From positions 1-64,000 of the forward strand of contig JBAZSJ010000015.1 in assembly GCA_041662485.1 (NCBI GenBank): a stretch of 64,000 bases of DNA, in the 5' to 3' direction. This document shows, piece after piece, positions 24,550-33,449 of the stretch (its first letter is position 1; each line of letters begins with the position of its first letter). The position numbers and the translations under genes are program-made. The DNA is from Rariglobus sp041662485. Its GTDB lineage: Bacteria; Verrucomicrobiota; Verrucomicrobiia; Opitutales; Opitutaceae. The notes under the pieces were generated by a model. It was not told the DNA's origin. It saw only the letters and a program-made list of their open reading frames with translations, and did no database searches.

Positions 24550-27500
24550 ATGTCTGCCACCCGACCATTCGTCACTGGTCATTCGCCATTGGCCATTCCG
24601 CGCCGCGACCGGCGCGGCGGTTTCGCCCTGCTCATCACGATCACGCTGCTCGCGTTCCTCGTGCTGCTGCTCGTGTCGCTCGCCTCGCTCACCCGCGTGG
24701 AGACGCAGGTGGCGAGCAACAGCCAGCAGCTCGCGCAGGCCCGCCAGAACGCCCTCATGGCACTCAACATCGCCATCGGCCAGCTCCAGAAATACGCCGG
24801 CCCCGACCAGCGCACCACCGCCCGCGCCGACCTGGAAAACACGCCCGGCCAGACCAACGCCCAGTGGACCGGCGTTTACGGCAGCTCCGTCGCCGCCGAT
24901 TACAACGCCACGCCGGTCACCGTCGCGACGGATCTTTCCACCGCCGCCAACATCACCACCACGGGTTCTCCCGCCCGTCTGCTCAACTGGCTCGTGAGCG
25001 GAAACGAACCCACCGCGTTCAACCCCGTGTGGAACACCGGCAATGTCGGTGCAAAAGGACAAATCACAGCGTATCCCGATCCCGCCGACGCAACTTCCAT
25101 TCCATTCAGACCCGCTCCGACCACATCCCTAACCACAGCAGGGACCGTCGCCAATCTCACGGCCACCACCGCCGCCACCGACACCACCCTCACCATCACC
25201 AACGCCGCCGGTGCCACCAAGCCCGCCCGCCTCCTCGTTGGCCAAAACAGCGTCACCTCCTCCGTCAACGGCACCCAACCCATCGACTACGTCGTCGCCC
25301 CCGCCATCGATATCACCGCGACAGTGCCCGGCCTCACCGGCACCCCCACCATCGGTCGCTACGCCTGGTGGGTGGGCGACGAAGGCATGAAGGCCCGCGT
25401 CAACCTGCCGCTCGCGGGCACCGATCCGGCGCTCAACGTCTCCGGCCAGGAAGCGGCCAAACAAGCGCAAATCCGCAACGCCTTCTCCAACTCCACGCGC
25501 GACGCCATCGAACTCATGGCGAGCAACACTCCGAACTGGGCGACCGCCATGCCGGCCCTCAACGCCGCCCGCATAGACACGCTCTACACGCCCGACCAGA
25601 CCGTCACGGGCATCATGTCTCCGAACCAGACGCCGCTCGCGTCGAGCAACCCGTCCTCGATGTCGGCCGCGCTCAAATACCGCTTCCACGACATCACCAC
25701 CCAATCCGTCTCCGTCCTCTCCGACACCTACGCCGGCGGCCTCAAACGCGATCTGAGCATCCTGCTCGATTCAAGTTACAACACCGCCGCCGCCACCGAT
25801 TCCACCACCGCCAACACCAACCGCATGTGGGTCCTTCACCCCGGCGACACCGGCGGCTTCGTCGCCGGCGGCGGCTTCGCGGTCCCTACTTGGAAACACC
25901 TCCGCACCTATTACCAGACGCGCGTTCCCACCTCCGGCACCGGCGAGGATACGGTCACCGCGCGCCTTCCCGTCCACAACAAGACCGGCGTCGCCGACGA
26001 CGTCGGCGTCGGCCCCGTCATCACCTACTTTTCCATGGGCTGGCACGCCTCCCCCGCCGCCCCCCGCGCCGCCGGAGTCAGAATAAACATGAATCTCTAC
26101 CCGTTGGTCGTGATCTGGAACCCCTACAACTTCACCCTCAAGGCCCCGCCCCCTGCGGCCGACGGCATCAGCACCTACGAGGTCGGCGTCCTTCCATCAT
26201 ATAACGTCAGGGTCGGACTGGAAAAAATAACTCCCGATCCTAACTATCCCAACGATCCAGCCAAATCCATCACCACGCGCATCTCGTCGTTCGACTTCCA
26301 ACATGTCCTGACGACGAACAACGGCTACTTCATCCGCTTCCGGCTCAAATGCCCCGACATCCCTCCCGGGCAAAGCCTGATTTTTTCCCTACCCCCGGCC
26401 TCCAGCGGCCAAGCTTATACGCAGAAAAACATTCTGGAGAACATCGAGCCCGAGTCGGGCGCCTATGTGTCCGTCCCTTTTCTGGACGGAAGCGGCAACC
26501 CCGTGACCATCCAGACCGGCGAAGCGGACATCGACTATCAAGTAAACGAAATCGTCGGCACCCCCGTCCCCCCCGCCACCACCGGCACCAACTACAGCTC
26601 CAGCTTCAAGGGCGGCGGCGGCATCAGCATCTATCTGGGCCAGCCCGTGGACTCCCCCACCTACATCACCACCACCGGCGGTGCCAACAGCTCCGCCAAC
26701 CGGGCCATGCTCAACCCCTCCAGCGCCAATCGCCTCTGGTATAACACCGCCCAGGAGATGGATTGGTCCGGCGTCACGAGTTCGGGTGAGTATTCCGTCC
26801 AGGTTCCGTTTCAGGAGCCGGGACCGCTCGTCTATGACACCGTCACGTCCGAGCCCGATTACGCTTTCCAAGCCCAGGCCCTCTTCGCCGGCCAGGGCAG
26901 CAACGCCCAGCTCAACGGCAACCAGTATATGTTCTCCACGCGGTGGATCGCCCAGGGCAACATGCGCGGCGTCCGCTCCGGCCGCACCCGCCGCGACAGC
27001 AACTACAACGTGCTTTTCACCGCGACCATGGGCGAACCCCGCAACTCCTTCCCCTGGCAAAAATTCAACAACGGCCCGGGCTCGGCCAGCAACCGCACCT
27101 CCGCCGGACAGGGTCACGACTGGATTGGAACTCCTCTGGCGCCCGCAGATGTCACTTTATTCGAGTTCCCCTACGACAACCAGCCCCTGCAATCCATCGG
27201 CCAGCTCCAGCACGCCAACCTGTCCCTCGTCGGCAGCTATCCTTCTTATCCCGTCGGCAACAGCCTCGCGGACTTCCGGCTGCCCGGCGTTCCTGGCACG
27301 GCCTATAATCCTCTGCCCGCAGGCTGGCAGCTCGCCCGCGTCGACGTTGGCTCCGGCAATCAGGGGATGAACTATCTCGGGTCGGACATGAACGGCTACT
27401 ACGACATCTCCTACCTGCTCAACCGCACGCTTTGGGACCGCTATTATTTCTCCACCGTCCCCGCCACTGGCACCATCGCCCCCACCGACACGTTCCCCAA

Positions 27501-28479
27501 CACCCGCCATCTCCGCTACGACACGACCGTGGACCTTCAAAACCCGGATCGCTCCGCCGCAGGTCTCGTCCTCGCCGGTGGCTTCAACATCAACTCCACC
27601 TCCGAGCAGGCTTGGCGCGCCGTCCTCGGCGGGAGCAACCAGCTCGTCTTCGACCCGGAAAAGCCCGACGCCCCCTCGACAATCTCGCCACTCAAGACCA
27701 CCTTCCCCCGCTTCACCCGCCCCAACGCCGGCGACGACCCCAACGACGTCTGGAAAGGCTACCGCACTCTCGACGCCAACCAGATCGCCCAGCTCGCGCG
27801 CAACATCGTCGCCCAGATCCGCGCCCGGGGCCCCTTTGTTTCGCTCGCCGACTTCATCAACCGCCGGCTCACCGACAACGCCGCCACCACCGAGGAGGAC
27901 GAGACGTTCCGCGGCCCGATCCAGGCCGCCATCGACAGCACCACATCGTCCGCCGTCAGCGGCCAGTATCCGGCCAATGACGCGGCCGCCGGCACCTTTT
28001 GGAGCCAGGATTCGCTCATCACCTCGAGCGGCAGCTTCATCAACCAGTCCTCCCAATACAGCATCGGTTGCTTCGGCCAGCCTCAGTTGGAAGGCAGGTT
28101 CAAAAACAGCACCGCCACGGCCGACGCCGCAGTCGCGCCTTACGGCGACCGCTGCGTCTTCGCCCCGAAATACATCACGCAGGCCGACATCCTCGCCAAG
28201 ATCGGCGCGGGACTCTCCGCCCGCTCCGACACCTTCACCATCCGCTCCTACGGCGAAACCGTGAACCCCGCGCTCTCCCCGACGGACGCCGGTTACATCA
28301 CCGGCCGCGCCTGGTGCGAGGCCGTCGTCCAGCGCCTGCCGGAATACATCGAGCCCCAAACCGCCACTTCCGGCAACAAGCCCGAGGACGCGGTTTCCAC
28401 CCTTACCACCCAAAACCAGAAATTTGGCCGCAAATTCAAAATCATCTCCTTCCGATGGCTCTCGCCCAACGACATTTGA
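24550..28479 (+). CDS. Giant pseudopilin-like protein (PilX/GspK type N-terminus)
   Basis: 1309 residues from ATG 24550; the open frame begins at 24259, but that part overlaps the GH16 gene in another frame. After 20 basic residues a prepilin-like site RRGG-FALLITITLLAFLVLLLVSL is followed by ASLTRVETQVASNSQQLAQARQNALMALNIAIGQLQ. This fits the N-terminus of PilX/GspK-like minor pilins, which lack Glu+5. The remainder is a very long exported region rich in Asn, Thr and Pro, with QIAQLARNIVAQIRARGPF late in the chain. It resembles the large verrucomicrobial Verru_Chthon cassette A type, named from memory. It lies within the glucanase gene run. Function unproven; a role in secretion or surface assembly of the enzymes is conceivable. 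Confidence 0.75.
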   Translation: MSATRPFVTGHSPLAIPRRDRRGGFALLITITLLAFLVLLLVSLASLTRVETQVASNSQQLAQARQNALMALNIAIGQLQKYAGPDQRTTARADLENTPGQTNAQWTGVYGSSVAADYNATPVTVATDLSTAANITTTGSPARLLNWLVSGNEPTAFNPVWNTGNVGAKGQITAYPDPADATSIPFRPAPTTSLTTAGTVANLTATTAATDTTLTITNAAGATKPARLLVGQNSVTSSVNGTQPIDYVVAPAIDITATVPGLTGTPTIGRYAWWVGDEGMKARVNLPLAGTDPALNVSGQEAAKQAQIRNAFSNSTRDAIELMASNTPNWATAMPALNAARIDTLYTPDQTVTGIMSPNQTPLASSNPSSMSAALKYRFHDITTQSVSVLSDTYAGGLKRDLSILLDSSYNTAAATDSTTANTNRMWVLHPGDTGGFVAGGGFAVPTWKHLRTYYQTRVPTSGTGEDTVTARLPVHNKTGVADDVGVGPVITYFSMGWHASPAAPRAAGVRINMNLYPLVVIWNPYNFTLKAPPPAADGISTYEVGVLPSYNVRVGLEKITPDPNYPNDPAKSITTRISSFDFQHVLTTNNGYFIRFRLKCPDIPPGQSLIFSLPPASSGQAYTQKNILENIEPESGAYVSVPFLDGSGNPVTIQTGEADIDYQVNEIVGTPVPPATTGTNYSSSFKGGGGISIYLGQPVDSPTYITTTGGANSSANRAMLNPSSANRLWYNTAQEMDWSGVTSSGEYSVQVPFQEPGPLVYDTVTSEPDYAFQAQALFAGQGSNAQLNGNQYMFSTRWIAQGNMRGVRSGRTRRDSNYNVLFTATMGEPRNSFPWQKFNNGPGSASNRTSAGQGHDWIGTPLAPADVTLFEFPYDNQPLQSIGQLQHANLSLVGSYPSYPVGNSLADFRLPGVPGTAYNPLPAGWQLARVDVGSGNQGMNYLGSDMNGYYDISYLLNRTLWDRYYFSTVPATGTIAPTDTFPNTRHLRYDTTVDLQNPDRSAAGLVLAGGFNINSTSEQAWRAVLGGSNQLVFDPEKPDAPSTISPLKTTFPRFTRPNAGDDPNDVWKGYRTLDANQIAQLARNIVAQIRARGPFVSLADFINRRLTDNAATTEEDETFRGPIQAAIDSTTSSAVSGQYPANDAAAGTFWSQDSLITSSGSFINQSSQYSIGCFGQPQLEGRFKNSTATADAAVAPYGDRCVFAPKYITQADILAKIGAGLSARSDTFTIRSYGETVNPALSPTDAGYITGRAWCEAVVQRLPEYIEPQTATSGNKPEDAVSTLTTQNQKFGRKFKIISFRWLSPNDI

Positions 28480-29204
28480 TCCGCGTCCTTGCCGCCCTGC
28501 TGCCTCTGGCCGCCGTCTTTTCTCGCGCGCAAACCCTCGACGCGCCGGAACCGCCGCCGCCGCAGTTCCGTGTGGTTTCCATGTCCCAGGTGGAAACTTT
28601 CTTCTTCGACGTGGGAAAAAAGAAGGAACAGCTCAACGCCTGCGTCGGGTCGTTGTCCCGTCTCTACCCGGCTCCCAAAAACAGGGAGGTTGTTTTTTAC
28701 GCGGAAGTCCCAAACGCCGATCCCAAGCTGCCTCCCGTCAAGGTGCCCCTCTCCAAGGCCGTGCTTCCCGCTCATAATCCGGGGCCTTTTCTTATCATTC
28801 TCAGAAAAAACCCGGCCGGCTCCGAACTCAAATTCAGCACCCTCGTCATAGACAACTCGCTGGAGTCCTACCCCGCCAACACCTATCGCGTTTTTAATTT
28901 TTCAAAACGCCGCCTGGCCGTCCGCTTGGCCGACAAAAACCTGGTGCTAGCATCCGGCCAATCCCAAGAGGTGCCTTATCCGGCCACCCGCAAAGCCTGG
29001 CTTCAGGTCGCCGCCGATGAAAACGAGGCCGGATGGCTGCTCGTCAGCAGCAGCCCCCAGCCGGTGGGCGCCAACTCCCGGACCACCGTCTTTCTCGTGG
29101 ACATAGCCACCTCCGAACTCGACCAAAAACCCAAGGGCATCATCGCCCGACGAATGAGGGAAACCATCATCACCGATGATAAAGGCGTTCAGCACGTCCA
29201 ATAA
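28455..29204 (+). CDS. Secreted protein of unknown function coupled to the pseudopilin gene
   Basis: 249 residues. Start ATG 28455 lies 25 bases inside the preceding gene, so translation is probably coupled. N-terminal signal peptide (RVLAALLPLAAVFSRAQT). The rest shows beta-rich sequence (FRVVSMSQVETFFFDVG, FLIILRKNPAGSELKFSTLVIDN, RVFNFSKRRLAVRLADKNLVL) and no recognisable enzyme motif. Likely a periplasmic partner of the giant pseudopilin-like protein. Unknown family. Confidence 0.7.
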   Translation: MALAQRHLIRVLAALLPLAAVFSRAQTLDAPEPPPPQFRVVSMSQVETFFFDVGKKKEQLNACVGSLSRLYPAPKNREVVFYAEVPNADPKLPPVKVPLSKAVLPAHNPGPFLIILRKNPAGSELKFSTLVIDNSLESYPANTYRVFNFSKRRLAVRLADKNLVLASGQSQEVPYPATRKAWLQVAADENEAGWLLVSSSPQPVGANSRTTVFLVDIATSELDQKPKGIIARRMRETIITDDKGVQHVQ

Positions 29205-29245
29205 CATCGGCGAGAAACCAACCGCAGCCCCCCTCCCTTTCTTTG

Positions 29246-30742
29246 ATGTCCGCCAATCCCTCTCCGGTTCCCGTTACCTCTCCATCGACCGGCCTCGACT
29301 CCGACCGCTTCAAGGTCGGCACCCTCCTCTACTCGAAGGCCGGGCTGATCACCCTCTTTCTCTTCCTCCTCTGGGGCGACTTCTGCTTCACCCTCATGGA
29401 GATCGTGGTGCCCAGCATCCTCCCGTTGAAGTTCAACGCCATCGGCGCGCCCAACTGGGCCCTCGGGCTCATCATGGTCACGATCCCCAGCATCATGGCC
29501 GCGGGCATCAACCCGTGGATCAGCTTCCGCAGCGACCGCTTCCGCAGCAAATGGGGCCGGCGCATCCCCTTCCTCATCGGCGCGACTCCCTTCCTCGTCT
29601 TCTTCCTCGTCGTGCTCGGTTACGCCGATCCCATCGGACGCTGGGTGCACGCCTCCCTGCTCGGCGGACGGTTTTCCCAGATGACCGTCATGATCGTCGT
29701 CATCGGCGTGTTCATGGTCTGCTTCCAGTTCTTCAACCTCTTCATCACCTCTGTCTACTACTACCTCTTCAACGACGTCGTGCCGCACGCCTTCCTCGCG
29801 CGGTTCATGGCGCTCTTTCGCGTCGTCGGGACCGGCGCCGGCGCCGGCTACAACTTCTTCGTCCTCAAATACGCCAAGACCCACATGCAGGAGATCTTCC
29901 TCGTGGCGGGCCTCCTCTACCTGGTCGCGTTCATCATGATGTGCTGGAAGGTCCGCGAAGGCGGCTACCCTCCGCCCGCTCCCTACGTAGGTAAGCACAA
30001 AGGCTTCCGCGGCGCGCTCCGCACCTACGCCACCGAGTGCTTCACCCACCGCTTCTACTGGTATATTTTCCTGGCCAACGCCTGCATCGCGATGACCTGG
30101 GCCTCCGGCTCCTATTCGCTCATCTACCAGACCCAATACCTCGGGCTCGACTTCGGCTTCATCGGCAAGGTCGCCGGCGTCAGCGGCGTGGTCAGCATTA
30201 TCCTCCTGTATCCGGCCGGCATCCTCGCCGACCGACTGCACCCGCTGCGCGTGCTGCTCATCGCCACGATTCTCCAGGCCCTCCTCGGCCCGCTCTCGAT
30301 CATCTTTGCCATGAGCAAGCCCACGCTTGCCGTCGAAATGGTTCAGTGGATTTACCTCGGACTGACCGTCATCGGCCTGCCGATCCACACCCTCTACAAC
30401 GCCGCCGAGCTGCCCACGCTCATGAAACTGTTCCCCATGGATCGTTACGGCCAGTTCTGCTCCGCCAACGCCCTCGTGCGCTCCTGCGCCCTCATCGTCG
30501 GCGGCATCGCCTGCGGGGCATTTCTCGATCTCGCCAAGAGCCTCCATCCCTCGCCGGAGTATTGCTACCGCTTCCTGCCCGTGTGGAACGTCTCGTTTCA
30601 AATCGCCTCGGCCGTCTTCACGTTCCTGCTCTACCGCGAATGGAAACGCCTGGGCGGAAAGGAAAACTTCAAGTCCCCGGAGCCGGTCGCCGCCGCCCCG
30701 GCCTCCGCGGCCGTCGCAGACGCCGCGACCGTCCCCGCCTGA
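29246..30742 (+). CDS. MFS transporter (SLC45/GPH-like), copy 1
   Basis: 498 residues from ATG 29246 (a TTG three bases upstream is also in frame). About twelve hydrophobic segments. MFS motif A appears as SDRFRSKWGRRIPFL after helix 2 and again in degenerate form at PAGILADRLHPLRVLL in the second half. The closest resemblance by eye is to the glycoside-pentoside-hexuronide/SLC45-like sugar transporters often placed beside GH1 genes. Inner membrane; probably imports the oligosaccharides released by the GH16 enzymes. Separated by 3 bp from the GH5 gene. About 70% identical by eye to the transporter at 31958. Confidence 0.87.
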   Translation: MSANPSPVPVTSPSTGLDSDRFKVGTLLYSKAGLITLFLFLLWGDFCFTLMEIVVPSILPLKFNAIGAPNWALGLIMVTIPSIMAAGINPWISFRSDRFRSKWGRRIPFLIGATPFLVFFLVVLGYADPIGRWVHASLLGGRFSQMTVMIVVIGVFMVCFQFFNLFITSVYYYLFNDVVPHAFLARFMALFRVVGTGAGAGYNFFVLKYAKTHMQEIFLVAGLLYLVAFIMMCWKVREGGYPPPAPYVGKHKGFRGALRTYATECFTHRFYWYIFLANACIAMTWASGSYSLIYQTQYLGLDFGFIGKVAGVSGVVSIILLYPAGILADRLHPLRVLLIATILQALLGPLSIIFAMSKPTLAVEMVQWIYLGLTVIGLPIHTLYNAAELPTLMKLFPMDRYGQFCSANALVRSCALIVGGIACGAFLDLAKSLHPSPEYCYRFLPVWNVSFQIASAVFTFLLYREWKRLGGKENFKSPEPVAAAPASAAVADAATVPA

Positions 30743-30745
30743 TCC

Positions 30746-31822
30746 ATGAACACCCCCGCCCCCCTTCCGCTCGCCGCCGCCCGCGCCGCCCGCCTCCGCC
30801 GCGGCATCAATCTCAGCCACTGGTTCTCGCAGGTCTACGTCGAGCCCGGCTACGTCCCCGCGCACTTCGACAGCTACATCCGCACCGCCGACTTCGCGCT
30901 CATCCGCGACATGGGCTTCGACCACGTGCGCTTCCCAATCAATTGCGAGCCCATCCTCGCCGCCGCCACCGGCGGCAGGCTGCCCGCCGACTACGTCGAA
31001 CTCATCCGCGCGCGCATCGCCGAACTCCACGACCACGGCCTCTCCGTCATCGTGGACATCCACCCCGAGGATCCCTTCAAAAAACAACTCGCGACCTCGG
31101 ACGATGCCGTCGCCACGTTCACCGATTTCTGGCGTCAGCTCGCCGCCGCCCTCGCGCACTTCGATCCCGAGCGCACGTTTTTCGAAGTGCTTAACGAGCC
31201 GTGCATCCACAACGCCGCCCGCTGGAACCGCATTCAAAATTCCCTGGTCGCCGCCATCCGCTCCGTCGCCCCGCACCACACGATCATCATCACCTGCGAC
31301 CAGTGGTCCCTGCTTCCCGATCTCCTCGCGCTCGAACCGCCCGACGACCGCAATCTCATCGCCAACTTCCACCTCTACGACCCGCACATCTTCACCCACC
31401 AAGGCGCGCACTGGGTGGCGCCGTGGGCTCTCCACATCAAGGGCCTCGCCTATCCCGCCGATTCGAAGGTCGTCGCAGAATTCCTCACCCACGTCACCGA
31501 CGCCGACGCGCGCAAGCAGCTCGCCGAATACGCCGAGGCCAACTGGAACGCCCGCGCCTACCACGACTTCATCCGGCCCGCCGTCGAGTGGGGCCGCCGC
31601 CACGGCCTCTGCCTCACGTGCAACGAATTCGGCGTGTATAAAAAATTCAGCCCGCGCGCCTCCCGCCTCGCCTGGGTCCGCGACGTCTCCGCCACCCTGT
31701 CCGCCAACGGCATCGGCTGGACCATGTGGGACTACGCCGGCGACTTCGCGGTGGTCCTCAAGGAAAACGACGCCCGCGTTCCCGACCGCGACCTTGTGCG
31801 CGCATTGGGCCTGCCCTCGTAA
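30746..31822 (+). CDS. GH5 beta-glucanase/glucosidase, cytoplasmic
   Basis: 358 residues. GH5 barrel features: RRGINLSHWFSQ at strand 1, MGFDHVRFPIN, VIVDIHPED, acid/base Glu151 in FFEVLNEPC, ANFHLYDPHIFTHQG, and nucleophile Glu294 in TCNEFGVYKK, ending GWTMWDYAGDFAV. No signal peptide, so it should act on imported oligosaccharides rather than polymer. It starts 4 bp after the MFS stop, indicating one transcript. The substrate is likely a beta-1,3/1,4-gluco-oligosaccharide by context; mannan or xyloglucan fragments cannot be excluded. Confidence 0.9.
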   Translation: MNTPAPLPLAAARAARLRRGINLSHWFSQVYVEPGYVPAHFDSYIRTADFALIRDMGFDHVRFPINCEPILAAATGGRLPADYVELIRARIAELHDHGLSVIVDIHPEDPFKKQLATSDDAVATFTDFWRQLAAALAHFDPERTFFEVLNEPCIHNAARWNRIQNSLVAAIRSVAPHHTIIITCDQWSLLPDLLALEPPDDRNLIANFHLYDPHIFTHQGAHWVAPWALHIKGLAYPADSKVVAEFLTHVTDADARKQLAEYAEANWNARAYHDFIRPAVEWGRRHGLCLTCNEFGVYKKFSPRASRLAWVRDVSATLSANGIGWTMWDYAGDFAVVLKENDARVPDRDLVRALGLPS

Positions 31823-31957
31823 AACGTGCCGTGACCGGCCGCTTCATCGGCCGCCGCCGCCCGCCGGTGAACTGTCCACCGAATAAAATATCGTTATCCG
31901 CCCCTTTTCCCCGAGCATCGGCCTTTCACCCCTTTTACCGCCCGCCCTCCATCCTAG

Positions 31958-33421
31958 ATGAGCCATCCATTCACGGCCACACCTGCTTCCGGACTTGACC
32001 CATCCCTTGATCCAAACCGTTTCAAGGTCGGCACGCTCACCTACACCAAGGCGAGCCTGCTCATGGTTTTCCTCTTCCTGCTGTGGGGCGACTTTTGCTT
32101 CGCCCTCATGGAGATGGTGGGGCCCGTGATCCTGCCGCTGAAGTTCGACGCCATCGGCGCGCCCAACTGGGCCCTCGGGCTGATCATGACGACGATCCCC
32201 AACATCATGAACTCGATGATCAATCCGATCATCAGCGTTCGCAGCGACCGCTTCCGCAGCAAATGGGGCCGGCGCATCCCCTTCCTCGCGGGCGCCACGC
32301 CGTTCCTCGTGTTTTTTCTGGTCCTGCTGGGTTACGTCGAGCCCATCGGCCGCTGGGTCCAGTCCTCGGTCCTCGCCGGACGATTTTCGGAGACGACCGT
32401 GCTGATCGTGATGATCGGCATTTTCATGGTCTGCTTCCAGTTCTTCAATCTCTTCATCGTCACGGCCTACTACTACCTCTTCAACGACGTGGTGCCGCAG
32501 GCCTTCCTCGCCCGGTTCATGGCGTTGTTCCGCATCGTGGGAGGCGCCGCCGGCGCCGGCTTCAACTTTTTCCTGCTGAAGTATGCGACGAGCCATATGC
32601 AGGAAATCTTCCTCGCGGCCGGCCTGCTCTACTTCGTCGCCTTCACCATGATGTGCTGGAAGGTCAAGGAGGGCAACTACCCGCCGCCGCCCCCCTATGT
32701 CGGCGAAAAGAAGGGCTTCGTGGCCGCCCTGAGAACCTACGCAGACGAGTGTTTCACCCATCGGTTTTATTGGTTCCTTTTTCTTGCCAACGCCAGCGTC
32801 GCCATGACCTGGGTCACCGGCTCCTACACGTTGCTCTACCACACCAAGTATCTGGGACTGAGCTTCGATTTCCTGGGCAAGGTTGGCGCCGCATGCGGCG
32901 TGATCAGCATGATCCTTCTCTATCCGGCGGGCATCCTGGCCGACCGCGTGCGCCCCGTTCGGGTGCTGCTCCTCGTCACCTGCATCCAGGCCTGCATGGC
33001 GCCGCTCGGCATCGCGTTCGCCATGATGAGACCCGGGATGTCCATGGAGACGGTCACCTGGATATTTATTGGTCTCAGCACCATCGGCCTGCCCCTCGGC
33101 ACGCTGTATGCCGCCGCCGAGCTGCCCACCTTGATGACTTTGTTCCCGAAGAGCCGCTACGGCCAGTTTTGCTCCGCCAACGCCCTTGTGCGCTCGCTCG
33201 CCCTCATCGTCGGCGGCGTGGCCTGCGGCGCGTTCCTCGATGCGGTAAAACAACTGAACCCCGCGCCGGAATATTGTTACCGCTTCCTCTCCGTCTGGAA
33301 TGGCGCGTTTCAGGCCTGCTCCGCCTTCTTCCTGATCCTGCTCTACCGCGAATGGAAAAAGCTCGGAGGCAAAGACAACTTCATGCCGCCGCTCGCCCAG
33401 CCCGAAATGGACAAGGCGTGA
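31958..33421 (+). CDS. MFS transporter (SLC45/GPH-like), copy 2
   Basis: 487 residues with the same architecture and many identical blocks as the protein at 29246 (FLFLLWGDFCF, APNWALGLIM, SDRFRSKWGRRIPFL, QFFNLFI, RYGQFCSANALVRS). The loops differ, so the pair may import oligosaccharides of different length or linkage. A 135-bp gap with a GC-rich inverted repeat separates it from the GH5 gene; it may have its own promoter. An IS630 element sits only 14 bp after its stop codon. The MFS fragment at 2018-2287 is a dead relative. Confidence 0.87.
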   Translation: MSHPFTATPASGLDPSLDPNRFKVGTLTYTKASLLMVFLFLLWGDFCFALMEMVGPVILPLKFDAIGAPNWALGLIMTTIPNIMNSMINPIISVRSDRFRSKWGRRIPFLAGATPFLVFFLVLLGYVEPIGRWVQSSVLAGRFSETTVLIVMIGIFMVCFQFFNLFIVTAYYYLFNDVVPQAFLARFMALFRIVGGAAGAGFNFFLLKYATSHMQEIFLAAGLLYFVAFTMMCWKVKEGNYPPPPPYVGEKKGFVAALRTYADECFTHRFYWFLFLANASVAMTWVTGSYTLLYHTKYLGLSFDFLGKVGAACGVISMILLYPAGILADRVRPVRVLLLVTCIQACMAPLGIAFAMMRPGMSMETVTWIFIGLSTIGLPLGTLYAAAELPTLMTLFPKSRYGQFCSANALVRSLALIVGGVACGAFLDAVKQLNPAPEYCYRFLSVWNGAFQACSAFFLILLYREWKKLGGKDNFMPPLAQPEMDKA

Positions 33422-33449
33422 CCGGGGCGTTGCTAGTATCTAGTAACTG

